Source of the DNA: Tritrichomonas foetus
Lineage: Eukaryota; Parabasalia; Tritrichomonadida; Tritrichomonadidae
Assembly (NCBI GenBank): GCA_001839685.1
Contig: MLAK01001371.1
Span: 61,714-99,565, forward strand
DNA: 37,852 bases
Reading direction: 5' to 3'
The position numbers were made by a program, and so were the translations under genes. Positions 19,901 through 30,439 of the stretch are shown here, one piece after another; the stretch's first letter is position 1, and every line of letters begins with the position of its first letter. The notes under the pieces were generated by a model. The model searched no databases. It worked only from the letters and a program-made list of their open reading frames with translations, and was not told the origin of the DNA.

Positions 19901-21209
19901 AAATTGCACAATTCAATAAAATATTGATTGATGTATCTTCAAAATCATTCATAAAAAGTGCACCTTCATCATTAATCTCACCAATTAATTCTATAATTGC
20001 ATTTTGTTCAACCCATGTATCAGTTTTTGTTAAGATTATCCTTCCAATTATGTCGGCTACAGTTTGTTTCTGTGAATAAATATATTTACATTTAATTTTA
20101 TGAAAACATAATCTAAAACAATCAACAAAAGCTGTAAAAGTATCACCTTTTTCATTTGCACGTGAAAATTGTTCAAAAATGGATAAAACGAAATCAGAAT
20201 CATCTTTTTCAAAGTCAATATGAATTAAAGCACGTAATTTGGATTGCTTCATTATTTGACTATCGTTTTCAAAATCTATTTTTAACTTTTCAAGATTCGG
20301 ATCAATTTGAATTAAGAATTTATGAAGATGTTTTGGAAATGAATCAAAAGGTAATTCATGAAGCCCTTCAATTTTTTTCTCTTTAAGAAGTGAAGAAATA
20401 ATCAAACAACTTTTTTCTACATCAGAAAATTGACTTTCTGGATTTTTCAAAATTTTTAATGCTTCATCTTCAAATAATTGTTTATGTTTGTCAGAAAGCG
20501 AAGAAGAAACTTCTTTATCGAGTAGGAAAGTTGAAGCAATTGATAAAACAGATTGAATAAAACCATTTGAATACAAAAAATCAATTGTATCATCAATCAA
20601 AACAGGTAAATTCAATTTTACCATTTTTAAAACTGCTTCATTAAAACTAACATTTGGTGATCGTGCAAAACTGACCAAAAGTGAACGTAAAAATGCTTTT
20701 TGGAAATCACTATCGAATGGTTTCATTAGAGGAACAAGATGGGGAATATGCTGTATGAATTGGGAGATATCACTTGAAAAATGTGGCATAATGTTTATAC
20801 TCTCAATAAATTCCGTACGAAGGAGAAAAGGTAAATAGTTGACTAAATATAAATAGGATGATATAACAGCAACTGATTTGTTAGGTGAAAAATCAAACGA
20901 CGGAAAAGCCGTTTTAAATGAATCTGTTAAAACCCTAGGAAAAACTGGACCTATCATTGCAATTAAAGCACCTATGGCGCTAAAAGTTGCAACGCGTACA
21001 TTTACATCTGAATGGTCAACCAAACCTATTAAATTAGTCCATGCTTTTACTAAATGATCTAATGGTAAATTAGATCGAATGTAATCATTGAGCCAATTCA
21101 AAGAGAGCTCCTGTCTGAAAGACTGGACGAGTTGCAGGGCTTCAGATGGAGGCGTGCTCTTCAGGGCAGCTTGTGAAAGGCTATTTAATGAGATTAAAGC
21201 TTTCCCCAT
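16959..21209 (-). CDS. Giant alpha-solenoid (HEAT/ARM-like) protein, 1416 aa
   Basis: The longest gene here, 1416 codons without an intron. It consists almost entirely of Leu/Ile/Phe-rich helices. The N-terminal part (about 60-100: HSDVNVRVATFSAIGALIAMIGP) has a typical HEAT-repeat helix pair. Similar patterns recur, for example near 420-450 (NAIIELIGEIND) and near 460-475 (LSANAIQNLCKLAT). There is no transmembrane segment, signal peptide or catalytic motif that I can see. Length and architecture suit a scaffold, transport-factor or coat-like solenoid, but I do not recognise the family and assign no function. The ATG at 21209 is the first of the frame; no consensus initiator was found just upstream. 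Confidence 0.8.
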   Translation of the reverse strand: MGKALISLNSLSQAALKSTPPSEALQLVQSFRQELSLNWLNDYIRSNLPLDHLVKAWTNLIGLVDHSDVNVRVATFSAIGALIAMIGPVFPRVLTDSFKTAFPSFDFSPNKSVAVISSYLYLVNYLPFLLRTEFIESINIMPHFSSDISQFIQHIPHLVPLMKPFDSDFQKAFLRSLLVSFARSPNVSFNEAVLKMVKLNLPVLIDDTIDFLYSNGFIQSVLSIASTFLLDKEVSSSLSDKHKQLFEDEALKILKNPESQFSDVEKSCLIISSLLKEKKIEGLHELPFDSFPKHLHKFLIQIDPNLEKLKIDFENDSQIMKQSKLRALIHIDFEKDDSDFVLSIFEQFSRANEKGDTFTAFVDCFRLCFHKIKCKYIYSQKQTVADIIGRIILTKTDTWVEQNAIIELIGEINDEGALFMNDFEDTSINILLNCAISPYNKLSANAIQNLCKLATQDTLEIIIQFIYSCDLFDVKICQKILLILNSLINEFGHERFVQFNSLVKEMILFNFNLKIVGNGFALLRKIYFHADQDLANYGINWICALYRSYTQCELNLPNLVKKDDNNISVPNMLSIVETDIVSSDLLSKNTVTKSLFSIFKFLVQQEFGNAISVFPEMIQLNPNVIKLCHISYEQILKVLTECRTYKTAALACDEMKHDDKALIPFLVKIIDRILVDPDVSVPILASLFRMMSNNEVYEAKIKTKLNEAQYKLFQMKLKRGKFNLTQEQFNSLLISQLNINFIEAPIIIEDINNLDFNHLRFVFEHRELFEIKNPEIVKEISKMSFQKTITRGEYKIMASAHSENTENKNGNDCDVQETIPSLIPGLFFGKFPFCPALINSFFLHSELKISQELFHQSFERLLERLPDSVKYIKNAINYSIKFNLSIPDDTIIKLLNYQELLPVLITKVTIESKPVNNGNNQTSNVKQHIFKEILKILNADENTPLLLNVNSSDPNNVTLYDFAVILDTERQFSLIFRYHFELKKIWLKRLCFWIQRFSYSGDELKQFIQSIFEEISEIQSNLKILFILRLVHSFVFSLTKNSSTTKNFAQNPAVPFLESLFDFFEPIRNSDIDSLHIEISAIFNYVFLFIRPTQKIVSFFNDFDLKLKQNSVYLGPMTTSFVSASLSSFRMSKMGMHALLNSTFYSTKFIAMKALQILLHPSASMPSFCLFEMSMPLFFKIANNYKESKEFASVIAAIFQTALKHPNFHSIKSTFTPQAINVAFSIPPSSASFVYYEPVMSDLLKISKPSSQTNQVIQTFMGNVQKCDNCLYNIAQTYSDCIDWIISNEKLGNSAKNDRKITELKSKKVKHLQRFFQIAPNSTNRRLYLNSIFQQFEGFDRTYFVFAKVPMLGSNFLQSYVLLYEFLRSCTKEEKERCVSLVNNSADAFPSEKVVEALKNLINGKIMEGAVIASGC

Positions 21210-22583
21210 TCAACTGTCACTTTTCACCTTAAAAGTTTTTGAAAAGTTTACAAACGCGAAATTTTGTCACTTTGTATAGTTTATCGATTAAAAGGCCAAT
21301 TAATAGTCAATAAATTTCTATCGTCTGTAAACGCAACTTTCCGAATTATTGATTCGGTTTCTATTTTGTTTTGGTGGACATTTCCATTGTAAGAATTTCT
21401 AGAAATTACAGGTCAAGGTTTGTTTCTTGAAGTGACTTCCATCAATCTTTTTTTTCGGTTTTCCTTTCTTGTTGAATTATTTTTTTTTTTTCACAACAAT
21501 TGATTGATTTGGTTTTTGTTCAGTTTGTTTATGATTTAAAATATGCCAATTTGATCAAACTAATCATTTCCTGAAGAAAATGCGTTTTTTCTATTCAAAT
21601 TAGAAAAATTGACCGATTCTCCAAAGAAGATTCATCAAATGTTCTAGTTTTAATAATTAATACGATCACTATACACTTGTCGCATTTTAATTAGTTTGCA
21701 TGTCTTCTTTTTTTCAGAAACACTGGTTTTTCTTTTTCCATGTCAACAGAAATAATTCACATCTAATTCACTTTTAATTCAAAACATGTCCTTTCAAATC
21801 ATACCAAAAATATATTCTTAATTTATTCATAGTTTGTTCATAATTAATTCATAGTTTGTTCATATTTTATTCACTATTTGTACGAATAAAATTACAAATA
21901 TTTGATGAAAAATGATTGTGAATGAAATAACCATTTTCACTGAATTCATCTTCTCATAAAATTTGATTTATTGAATGAAAATGGTTTTCATGAATAATAA
22001 TTCATCTGTTTTTGAATGTTCTATGAAAAATTGAGATGATGAGAAAAGAGACAGAACTCTTTTTCTCTTTTTGCACGTTTTTAAAAACTCTAAAAATTTA
22101 TGTTTTTTTGGTTCTTTGAAGAAATCGAAAAAAAAAAAAAAAAAAAAAAGCAATTATAATGTATTTATCGCTTAAAAAAATGATGTTACTGCCATGTATC
22201 AATAGAAAAGGAGTTATATAACATGTAATAGATAAAATTGGGAAATTGTGGGAAATTATAAATTATAATCATCAATTACAAAATTTTGGGTGTGAGCCAG
22301 AAATAAGATATGATTCATTATACAGATGTAAATTACAACCAGTCTGTAAAAAAATATATATGTTTTGATAATTACTCAAATTTCAATAATGTGATTCCCA
22401 CAAATCAGAAAAGAATGATACAGATGCAGATGTGGAAAATGTCTCTCAACAAGACATGATAAATTAAGTTCAATCGCACTTGGAAAAATTAAATATATTT
22501 AATTTTTCTTACAAAATCAGTGATTTTTGAATTAGAAGTTCGTGTATATTTGTTAATAATGTGGAACACAATTGAGAGCAACC
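21210..22583. other. Divergent intergenic region with homopolymers
   Basis: About 1.4 kb with several T-rich runs, a short 22-bp repeat at 21825-21890 and an uninterrupted run of 22 A at 22128-22149. No gene recognised; the open frame 21968-22153 is mostly the homopolymer read as Phe. Confidence 0.5.
21825..21890. repeat. Short 22-bp tandem repeat
   Basis: ATTCATAGTTTGTTCAT occurs at 21825-21841 and again at 21847-21863, with a degenerate third copy near 21869. It is in an upstream intergenic region and has no known role. Confidence 0.6.
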
Positions 22584-23624
22584 ATGGACATATCAAACGA
22601 GGATTTTGCAATGTATCCAGCTTATCTTTCGCTCGCTCTGCCATTTGTTATCTACGTTATTGTCTTGGTTTTTCAGAATTGCAAAAAAATCAACACCATT
22701 TCCAAATCAGTTGAACTAAACTTCACCAGTCACAATGAAAAACATTTTTTTGTGTCTTCTTATTACCCAGTTACTCAGGGGACACAGAGACACACTGTTG
22801 AAATGTATCATGACCGTGCAAGAAAGCTTTTTAAAACTTTTCATGGGCAAATCTTTATATACACGAATAAGCTTGGGAAATCAATTCTGACTAAGAATTT
22901 AACAGTGCCACCTAACTTTCATTTCATTTTGAAGTATGAAAGTATATATGAAATACATAGATTCAAAAAATATGAGAAAGAGTATATTGAAGTTGATCGA
23001 ATCTTCAAAAAGAAAGAAAAATACCCGTTTACACCATACATTGGTGCAATTTGGAATGCGAAGTTGCACTTTTTGAAAGAAACAATTGAAATGATTCCTC
23101 ACATCAATTCATATTTCCATTGGCTTGATGTTGGAATGATTAAAACTAATGAGCTTATAAAGCGGAATTTGACTTGGCCAAATGGGAAAAGGATGACCAA
23201 AATCTTCAAAAAATTCAACGATCAAAAAATTTTATTTTCTGGCAAAAAAACTCGCTATCCAATCAATAGAAATATGGAAAATATTTCGATTAAAACGTAC
23301 AATCACATTACTGCTTCATATTTTGGAGGCCCACGTGACATAATTCTTCATTTGGTTGATAATTATGAAAAAATTCATGACTATTTTGTGATGAGAAAAC
23401 AGTTCGTGATTCGTGAAGAATACCTTTTAAGTACTTATTCATTTTTGTTCCCAGAACATAGTATGTTTATTGATATGGGTGGGTCGAAATGCTGGTTTTG
23501 GCATTCACCTTCTGGATACATTGCTGACCATAATATTTGTAATTTTCGCAATGTTGTTTTGGATTTCCAAACAAATGGTTCGTTCATCAAAACTGTTAAT
23601 GTAGCTCTTAAATCATGGGATTGA
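22584..23624 (+). CDS. Type II membrane HtrL/YibB-like putative glycosyltransferase
   Basis: The start is the ATG at 22584 (346 aa); the frame reaches 22572 only through TTG. A single hydrophobic segment (about residues 12-32) after a short N terminus gives a type II, Golgi-like topology with a luminal domain. That domain resembles the HtrL/YibB family of uncharacterised proteins with a GT-A-like fold. Its recognisable parts are FVSSYYPVTQG at the beginning, then FIYTNK, then IWNAKLHFLKETIEMIP. HWLDVGM follows, with D182 in the position of a W.D.G metal or sugar-nucleotide motif; the last is ASYFGGPRDIILHLVDNY, typical of the family's acceptor-side block. It probably transfers a sugar in the secretory pathway; donor and acceptor are unknown. 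Confidence 0.75.
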   Translation: MDISNEDFAMYPAYLSLALPFVIYVIVLVFQNCKKINTISKSVELNFTSHNEKHFFVSSYYPVTQGTQRHTVEMYHDRARKLFKTFHGQIFIYTNKLGKSILTKNLTVPPNFHFILKYESIYEIHRFKKYEKEYIEVDRIFKKKEKYPFTPYIGAIWNAKLHFLKETIEMIPHINSYFHWLDVGMIKTNELIKRNLTWPNGKRMTKIFKKFNDQKILFSGKKTRYPINRNMENISIKTYNHITASYFGGPRDIILHLVDNYEKIHDYFVMRKQFVIREEYLLSTYSFLFPEHSMFIDMGGSKCWFWHSPSGYIADHNICNFRNVVLDFQTNGSFIKTVNVALKSWD

Positions 23625-24734
23625 AAATATGATCTAAATAAACTATATTTTTGAGAAGTATTTATTTTTACATTCATCATCACTTTGGTTTTGTGAATTG
23701 TTTTGTTGTTTTATTTCAAACGCATTTGTTTTTTCTGATTATAAATAATTCATCATAGAGTCAATGCAATTCAAATTTTGATGAAAATTTTACTTAAAAC
23801 GGTTTTAGTGAAACCAAGATTATGGAAGATAAAAATGAAGTGTTGGTATTTTTCAGTTAGTCATTGAAAATGACCAAAAAATCACTTCACAAACAAGGAC
23901 AGATGAAATATTGATCTTGTTCATTTCATCAAAAAAATAGATATAAAATTAACCTTTGTATCATTTGGGATGAAAAATGCATGAAATATTTGAAGAACTA
24001 TCATATAATTAATCGTATGATATTTGCACAAGGTTTTTTTAAAAATTTTAATTTATTTTATGTGTTGAAAAAGTAGAAGATCACAATTCAAGAATTCCAA
24101 AAGTTGATATGATTGTTAGTTATCATTGTCTGCAAAATTTTTTAAAATTCATGATTTCGTGATGCGATGCATTTCACAAAATAGTTAATTTTCTGAAATA
24201 CCTATTTTTAATAGTTTATGTTAAAAATTAGTTAAAATAATTTTAATAAAATATGGGTAAAGGAGGGAATAAAACCAAACAAAAAAATAAAAAAGTGATG
24301 CTATTGATTTGAATAGAGTATTGTAAACAAAAATTGAGAAAACTTAGAGAATTCTAAGATGTATACAAACTAACTAGCTCTAGATGTAGAAGACTATTGA
24401 GAGATCTAAATGAATAATTGTTGATATTATTGTCATCTAAAAATTATTTAATTGTAATCCTATTAATAATATATAAATATTATAATTTAAAAATCAAGAT
24501 ACAGAGAAAACCAAATCCAAAAAAAAATTGTGAGAAAAAAATAAACCCCACAGAAATTTCTGAGAATTATTGAGATAAAAAGTGATTTTATAGCATTAAT
24601 ATCTTGATTATTTCTTATCATAAATCGTGCTTTTTATTATCATATGACCCTCCATCGAAAATTATAATGTTTTCCAAAATACAAAAATGAAGTATAAAAA
24701 AAATATTAATAATTTTGATATAAATAAAAAAAAT
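23625..24734. other. Intergenic, no gene seen
   Basis: AT-rich DNA with no credible reading frame, motif or repeat that I can support. Confidence 0.5.
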
Positions 24735-24940
24735 TTAGGCATCAATGAGAAGATTACGAATGTTTTGCCATCTAAATGGCGAGTCATCAGAAAATTCACT
24801 TGGCATCGAGTCTGGAAAAAAACATATTGGATTCCATTTTTCTTGATTTGGTCTTTCAATCGTTGTATCTGTATCCCTGCTTGAGAATGTGCTGTTGAGG
24901 ACTGCCAGTCTATTTTCTTCATATACTAAAATTTTATGAC
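24735..24940 (-). pseudogene. Possible coding relic of unknown family
   Basis: One minus-strand frame reads for about 68 codons up to a TAA at 24735-24737 with an unusually protein-like composition: KILVYEENRLAVLNS, IERPNQEKWNPICF, then FRWQNIRNLLIDA. Most chance frames here are Phe/Ile/Lys/Asn-rich. It has no ATG and a stop just upstream, so it could be the 3' remnant of a lost gene. An overlapping ATG-initiated frame at 24662-24922 is less protein-like. Family not recognised. Confidence 0.3.
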
Positions 24941-27395
24941 AGAAAAGATTTCAATACATTCATATTTGTCAAATGGAAATTGAATTAATTCAACATCACT
25001 GAGTTAAAACTATCAAAATTTTCGCGATTTTTAATTAAAAATCGATAGAAGAAGTGTAAATAGAATTATGGGAAGCAGTATTATAATCTTTGTGATTCTT
25101 GGAAAAAAAGCTTCTCACAATTTTTTTTTAGGCTTTCTCCAAAATCGCTCTTTTTTCGGTTTAATTGTTGCAAAATTTCAAAACTATGAATAAATATGGC
25201 TCATAACTATAAAATATAGATTTAACAATTGACTGAAAGCTGTTCACCCGAAAACTGAAACAATAGCTTCTTCAGAATCATTTTCGAAATATTTGTGAAT
25301 TCGACCATTTGCGAAGTTTGCGATAAGGGAAATTTTCGTCATTCTTTTAGCTATTTGGGTTTTGATTTTTGACTGATGGTATTAAGTAACACTGATGATA
25401 AGGATCATTTGAGTGATTTCGTACGTTAAGACTATTTGGTTTGTATACATCTGAATTCTACTGCTTTTTCTCATTTTTCTATAGGTTCAATTCAATAATA
25501 TTGATAATATCATTTCATCTTGATGAAGATGATGTGCAAAATCACCAGTTACTAAGTTTCCAGAGCGATTTCTGATTTAAAAAGATGGCATCAAATGTCT
25601 TGAAAGAAAAAAACGGAACAATCAAAAATCTTTCACGAAAATTCTTTGAAATTCATGAATTTCATCAAATAGTTGAAAGTTATGACCAGCAAAAAATGCA
25701 TTTCAAGCTGCATTCAAGATATTAAACGATATACAATTCATGATAATCAATTAAAATTTCGAAATTATTGAAATCTATGATTTATATCGTGACTGAAACA
25801 AATTGAAGGATATTCGTTATTGATTTATTTCACCAAACGATTTGGTTTCACCTATATTCAATTGATTCGTCAAAAACAACAAGGTAAAATATTCGATATT
25901 ATGAATTGGTGATTCGCTGTTTTAAATTCTCAAAGGTTTCAACTCAAATATAGATATTGACATAAACACAATGAATATTCTTTTTGAGTGGCTTTTCAAT
26001 GTTTATTCTGAAATTCACGAAAAATGAATATCATCGAAAGATGACTCGAAAACTTTCTCAGGCTTATCATTTCAGTTTAATTAGAGGAAAAACGGTTCAA
26101 TTTGTCGAATTGTTTGTAAAATGTCCTTATTTGGAAATAATTCCACAAATGGCCTTATTATGTTTCAATTCCGTCAAATGACCTCAGAAGAATCAATTTA
26201 ATTTTAGGAAGGACAACAGAGACCGAATTTAATGGCCTAGTTTCTCGCATATGAGTCATCACCTAAAATAGGCAATTTCTCTCCAAAAAACCTACAAAAA
26301 ATATTCATATGAATTCAAAAAAGAGTCTCTGCGACTTATAATTGGCTTTTGGCTCTAATAATTATTCTAAAATTTGCAAATTTTTTATCACCCATTTTTC
26401 AATTTTGAAATATTGATTTAATGTTCAAAGTTAAATCATAATATCATGCAGCATGATTTATACTCGTATATGAAATAAATAATTTCGGAAAACCATTTAT
26501 CTATTTTTCTCTCAATTCTCAAAAAGCATCGCTTTTCAGAATTTTTACATTAACGTATAAAATATTCAAACTGCGAATTTTGAGGAATCCTTTGCGATCC
26601 AAAAATCGTGATTATCTGTGAGGCTTTCTTTTTTTCTTAGAATGTCTAGAAACTAATTAGATTTTTGGAAAAACAACTTTGAAGCTCGATAAGAAGACAA
26701 ATAAATATTTTGATTTTCAATTCTTTTGAATTTTCTTTTTATATATTCTATGAGTTGTCAAATTTTAAATATGTCTGTTTATAACTTTCTCAAAGGATGT
26801 TATCACAAAATTTGATAATGAATTGCAAAATGACAGGAAAGGCAAAATTCTTTCAAATTTTGTGAACGAACTTTTCGATAAATAACGTTATTTTCTTTCA
26901 GTGCTTTGGGATTTCTTTCAAAACTTGCATTTCCCTAACTTATATTAGGATAGTTTATTAGTTATTTGTCATTAATATTATGTTTCCGAGGATAAATCAC
27001 TTTACAAATTCAGAATGTACTCAAATTATTTTTATCTTTCTCACAATTTTCTTTCAAAAAAAAAATCATTTTCTATTCAAAAATAATCCTGACGATTTTT
27101 TCCTGAACCCAATTCAATTTGTATCCAACTTTTAGGAAGAGGAATTTATCAAAATCTCTCTATCTTTTTCTTTAATTTCCTGCAAGGATAATCTTCTCCA
27201 ATAACTATGCTTTAACTTCCAAGAAAATATCCGATTATTATTTTTGGCTCAGGTATTTATGGTCTTTTCAAAACTAAAATTTAAGAGATCATCGTATACA
27301 CAATTATTTTAAATAAGAGATGCTTCAAAATTATTATTTCTCTCTCAAATTATCAGGAAATTCTGGGTCTTTGAATGGCCTGTCAAAATTTCAGG
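24941..27395. other. Gene-poor stretch
   Basis: About 2.5 kb without a recognisable gene. Short ATG frames occur at 25585-25725 (46 codons) and 26041-26181 (46 codons); both have mixed, plausible composition but no motif, and I do not call them genes. No RNA gene recognised. Confidence 0.4.
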
Positions 27396-27401
27396 TCACT
27401 T
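27396..27401 (+). promoter_or_regulatory. Initiator-like element upstream of Myb gene
   Basis: TCACTT matches the trichomonad initiator consensus and would give a 36-nt leader before the ATG at 27434. It is the closest consensus match upstream of this gene. Confidence 0.4.
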
Positions 27402-27433
27402 TGTTCTAAAAAACCCCAACAGACAAAAACCGT

Positions 27434-28405
27434 ATGTTAAGCGAGCAACAACGAAAATCTCGTCTTGCAGGACCTTCGTCGAAGAAGGTCAAATTTACGA
27501 AACCCGAAGATACAAAGCTTTTAATGCTGGTTCAGGAATATACGACCAAAGATTGGAAAGTTATTGCCGAGCAAATGGCTCCACGCACAGCAAGGCAATG
27601 TCGCGAGCGCTGGACAAATTATGTGAATCCCAGTTTATCCAAAGACCCATGGACACATGAAGAAGATTTATTATTGATCGAGAAACATAGTGAATACGGT
27701 AATCATTGGAAACTTATCGAGAAATACTTCCCGGCACGCTCGAAGAACAATATCAAGCATAGATGGGCCTCTCTGAAAGAGATGGTTAGCCATCCCCTGA
27801 GTGGCCAAATACCCCCTCAATTAGCTTCAAAGATGTCAGTTAAATCACCGCCATTAGTTATTTCGTCGCCACAGCTATTTGCCTTTCAATCGAAATCTTT
27901 GGCACTCAACCCAGCAAACCTTAACAGTGTAACGATCCAACTACAACAGCAACAACTTCAACAACAGCAGAAATTGATCTTAAGCCAGCAACAAACGATT
28001 GAATTGCAACAAAAGCGCTTAGCTGCCACTGCTTCTAGTAGTTCCCCGCAAGCTATCCAATTAGAATCTTCTCAAAATTCACCACCAAAAGCATCAGCCA
28101 CCTCATCACCAAATCAACCACCGCCAATCCCGATTATTCAATCCACGCAAAGCAAACATCAACTTGTTATGCCAAACCTCAGCCCAGCTTCATACTACCT
28201 CGATTCAACATCAACAGCGACCCCGTCATATTGTGAAGATCCCGTGTCGATTCTTCACGTCCCAGACGACGACACAGTTCTTGAGCAGCAAGCGTCGGAC
28301 CCATTCCAGTATTTCGACCGAATCCTCGATCAGCATGAATTGTATGCAAATGAGATCGAGAAGGCTTCCGAAGCCTGGAATTTTTCTGAGGAGACCTATT
28401 ATTGA
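27434..28405 (+). CDS. Two-repeat Myb DNA-binding protein
   Basis: A 323-aa transcription factor. Two Myb repeats lie at about residues 18-66 and 69-117. In repeat one the regularly spaced aromatics are F21, W41 and W60, with the recognition helix TARQCRERWTNY. In repeat two they are W73, W92 and W111, with SKNNIKHRWASL. The Phe in place of the first Trp is a common variation. After the domain come a Gln-rich stretch (about 178-203), a Ser/Pro/Gln-rich disordered middle and an acidic, aromatic C terminus, as in activation domains. Trichomonads carry very large R2R3-type Myb sets, some controlling iron- and stress-responsive genes; which promoters this one binds is unknown. Coding G/C content is clearly above background. 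Confidence 0.93.
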   Translation: MLSEQQRKSRLAGPSSKKVKFTKPEDTKLLMLVQEYTTKDWKVIAEQMAPRTARQCRERWTNYVNPSLSKDPWTHEEDLLLIEKHSEYGNHWKLIEKYFPARSKNNIKHRWASLKEMVSHPLSGQIPPQLASKMSVKSPPLVISSPQLFAFQSKSLALNPANLNSVTIQLQQQQLQQQQKLILSQQQTIELQQKRLAATASSSSPQAIQLESSQNSPPKASATSSPNQPPPIPIIQSTQSKHQLVMPNLSPASYYLDSTSTATPSYCEDPVSILHVPDDDTVLEQQASDPFQYFDRILDQHELYANEIEKASEAWNFSEETYY

Positions 28406-29056
28406 GGCTCCTTTTATATATTAGCTTTAGCATGCCTTAGGTATACCTATTATAGTAAGTACGGACTTAAACTAGTTTGAAAAATCTCTTTCTGTCTATT
28501 TTATACTAATTTGACCATATTTTCACCTTAACGGTTTATTCAAAATGTCGGTAATCGTAACTATTCTCTGATTAGAATTTCTTGATATTTCTTGATGCTA
28601 ATGAGACAATTGATATCTTTTGTTTACTCTATTATATTCACAGGATTTCTTAAAAAATTAGTCTTAATATTATTATTCTTTTGGTATGAGAGTCAATGAC
28701 TTCTACTTGATTTTGAATGAATTTTATATCTTTAGAAGATACAAACATTAATCTGATTGATATAAAAAGGATATTTCATAATAGGAACAAACTTATTTAA
28801 AATCAGAATCACGATCGAAGTCCTTTGCATGAAATGCGGAATAAAAAGTCTTGAAAAGATGACTCAAATGAAGACATTTACACACTCAAGTACATTGATT
28901 ATTCATGAAATTTCAATCATTGAATTGATTTGGAAAAGAAATATGATAATACCAAACGTTTATTCATGTTACTGGCACCTCAAAAATAAAAAGACGCATT
29001 TTATTTTCTTTAATCATAGAAGTGTTATCTATTAAATTTGTTTCATAGTGTTGTTA
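28406..29056. other. Convergent intergenic
   Basis: 650 bases of AT-rich DNA between convergent genes. A 68-codon frame at 28829-29035 has no motif and is not called. Confidence 0.5.
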
Positions 29057-29803
29057 TTACTTGTTTCTTTTCACATCATAAGTCTTAGTTGCTTTTCCAT
29101 ACTTTACTACAGACAAAAAGTCGTCCATGTGTTCGCTCAAGTTAGAAAACGTGAAATCCGGCTGAGGAAACTCTTTCTGGTCGAATTCAAAAGGGGTTGT
29201 CTGCACAAGAATGGATGTCGTTCCGATTTCATTTGCCGCCTCAACATCCTGGGGTGAGTCGCCCACGTGAATGAATCGATCGAATTTTTTGCCAGTTACT
29301 TCCTCCGCTTTTTGATGCGCCTCACGTAAAATATCAGTTCTTGATTCGAAGTTGTCGCCAAATCCGCCAATTTTATGCGGGAAAAACTCTGTCAATTTGG
29401 CCTTCTCAATTTTCAACATTGCGATTCGACCAAAATTGCCAGTGCACATTCCTATCGTTACGTTTGGAAGCTTACTGATGGCCTCCAGGCATTCTCGAAC
29501 GCCTGGCATTATGTCGAGCTGGCCATCAAATTCTTCAATGTAGTGATCTTCTGTTTTTCTGATGTATTTCTGAAGGAGGTCGTTATCGATGTCGTCGTTC
29601 TGTTGGCCTGTTGTCAGGCATATGATCTGCTTTGAAATTCCAAGGTCTGTTCCAGGCTTGTATTTAGGGAGCTCTTTTTGAACACCAAATATTTCACTCA
29701 AAGCGGCTTTAAAAGAATTTCGATGAACAGATCCTTTGTTTCTACCGATAAGTAATGTGCCATCAATATCGAATGTGATTAAAACGTTTTGATTTTCGCT
29801 CAT
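29057..29803 (-). CDS. HAD-superfamily phosphatase (phosphoglycolate phosphatase-like)
   Basis: A 248-aa haloacid dehalogenase-type hydrolase. Motif I is DIDGT at residues 12-16, with D12 the nucleophile and D14 the acid/base. Motif II is the Thr of MCTGN (T121). A Lys for motif III lies in the following KIEKAK segment (131-136). Motif IV is HVGDSPQDVEAA (179-190), with the Mg2+-binding Asp pair. A helical cap sits between motifs I and II (about 20-100), as in the beta-phosphoglucomutase/phosphoglycolate phosphatase subgroup. It should dephosphorylate a small phosphorylated metabolite in the cytosol; the substrate cannot be told from sequence. The ATG at 29803 is supported by the initiator at 29818-29822. 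Confidence 0.9.
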   Translation of the reverse strand: MSENQNVLITFDIDGTLLIGRNKGSVHRNSFKAALSEIFGVQKELPKYKPGTDLGISKQIICLTTGQQNDDIDNDLLQKYIRKTEDHYIEEFDGQLDIMPGVRECLEAISKLPNVTIGMCTGNFGRIAMLKIEKAKLTEFFPHKIGGFGDNFESRTDILREAHQKAEEVTGKKFDRFIHVGDSPQDVEAANEIGTTSILVQTTPFEFDQKEFPQPDFTFSNLSEHMDDFLSVVKYGKATKTYDVKRNK

Positions 29804-29817
29804 TTTGATGATTCGAG

Positions 29818-29822
29818 AATGA
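29818..29822 (-). promoter_or_regulatory. Initiator (Inr) element for the HAD phosphatase gene
   Basis: On the minus strand TCATT matches the trichomonad initiator consensus. Initiation at the A (29820) would leave a leader of 17 nt before the ATG at 29803. Confidence 0.5.
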
Positions 29823-30439
29823 ACTAAATCAATTTATGTTTGATGTAGTTTTTGAATGATTATTTGGTCTGTTTTCTGAAATCATCATTATTTTGTTATG
29901 GTTATATTCAGAAAATATTCACTGGCAAATATAATACGTTCAAAATGCTTCAAATTTTCAAGTAATTACTTTTGTTCGATCTTTGAAAATTTCAAATTGA
30001 ACCGCCATGATTCTATTGAATTATTTTATGGTCGTACAAATATCTTTTCAATATTAATTTACCTTAAAGAATGACCTGTTTTACCATGAATATGAACACT
30101 TTTCATTAATTTGACTTTTCATTTGACCTTAAATATTCACAATAAAAATGGCCTCATTTTAACTAAAAATCATCATAACAATTTCAAATCATGAAAATAT
30201 CACCACTCCTGTTGAAACATGATTGATATATCAGTGACATGATGTCACTAAATTCTGTGCTTTGAGCAAAATTAAAAAAATTTAGTGCAATCAAAAAATT
30301 AATAAGTCTTGCAGCACGTAATAAATAAGATATTTTTCTTGAGAAATTATAAGTATTGTTATTTCTGGAAAATTATTCTTCCATTAAAATTACTAGTTAT
30401 GTTTTATGTTTATATCGAATTGGAATGAATGATTTGCTC
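29823..30439. other. Intergenic, no gene seen
   Basis: AT-rich DNA between the HAD gene promoter and the kinase relic; nothing recognised. Confidence 0.4.

Noticed and set aside
22128..22149. Run of 22 A as sign of a retroposed gene end
   Set aside because: No retroposed coding sequence or target duplication was seen next to it; simple homopolymers are common in this DNA.
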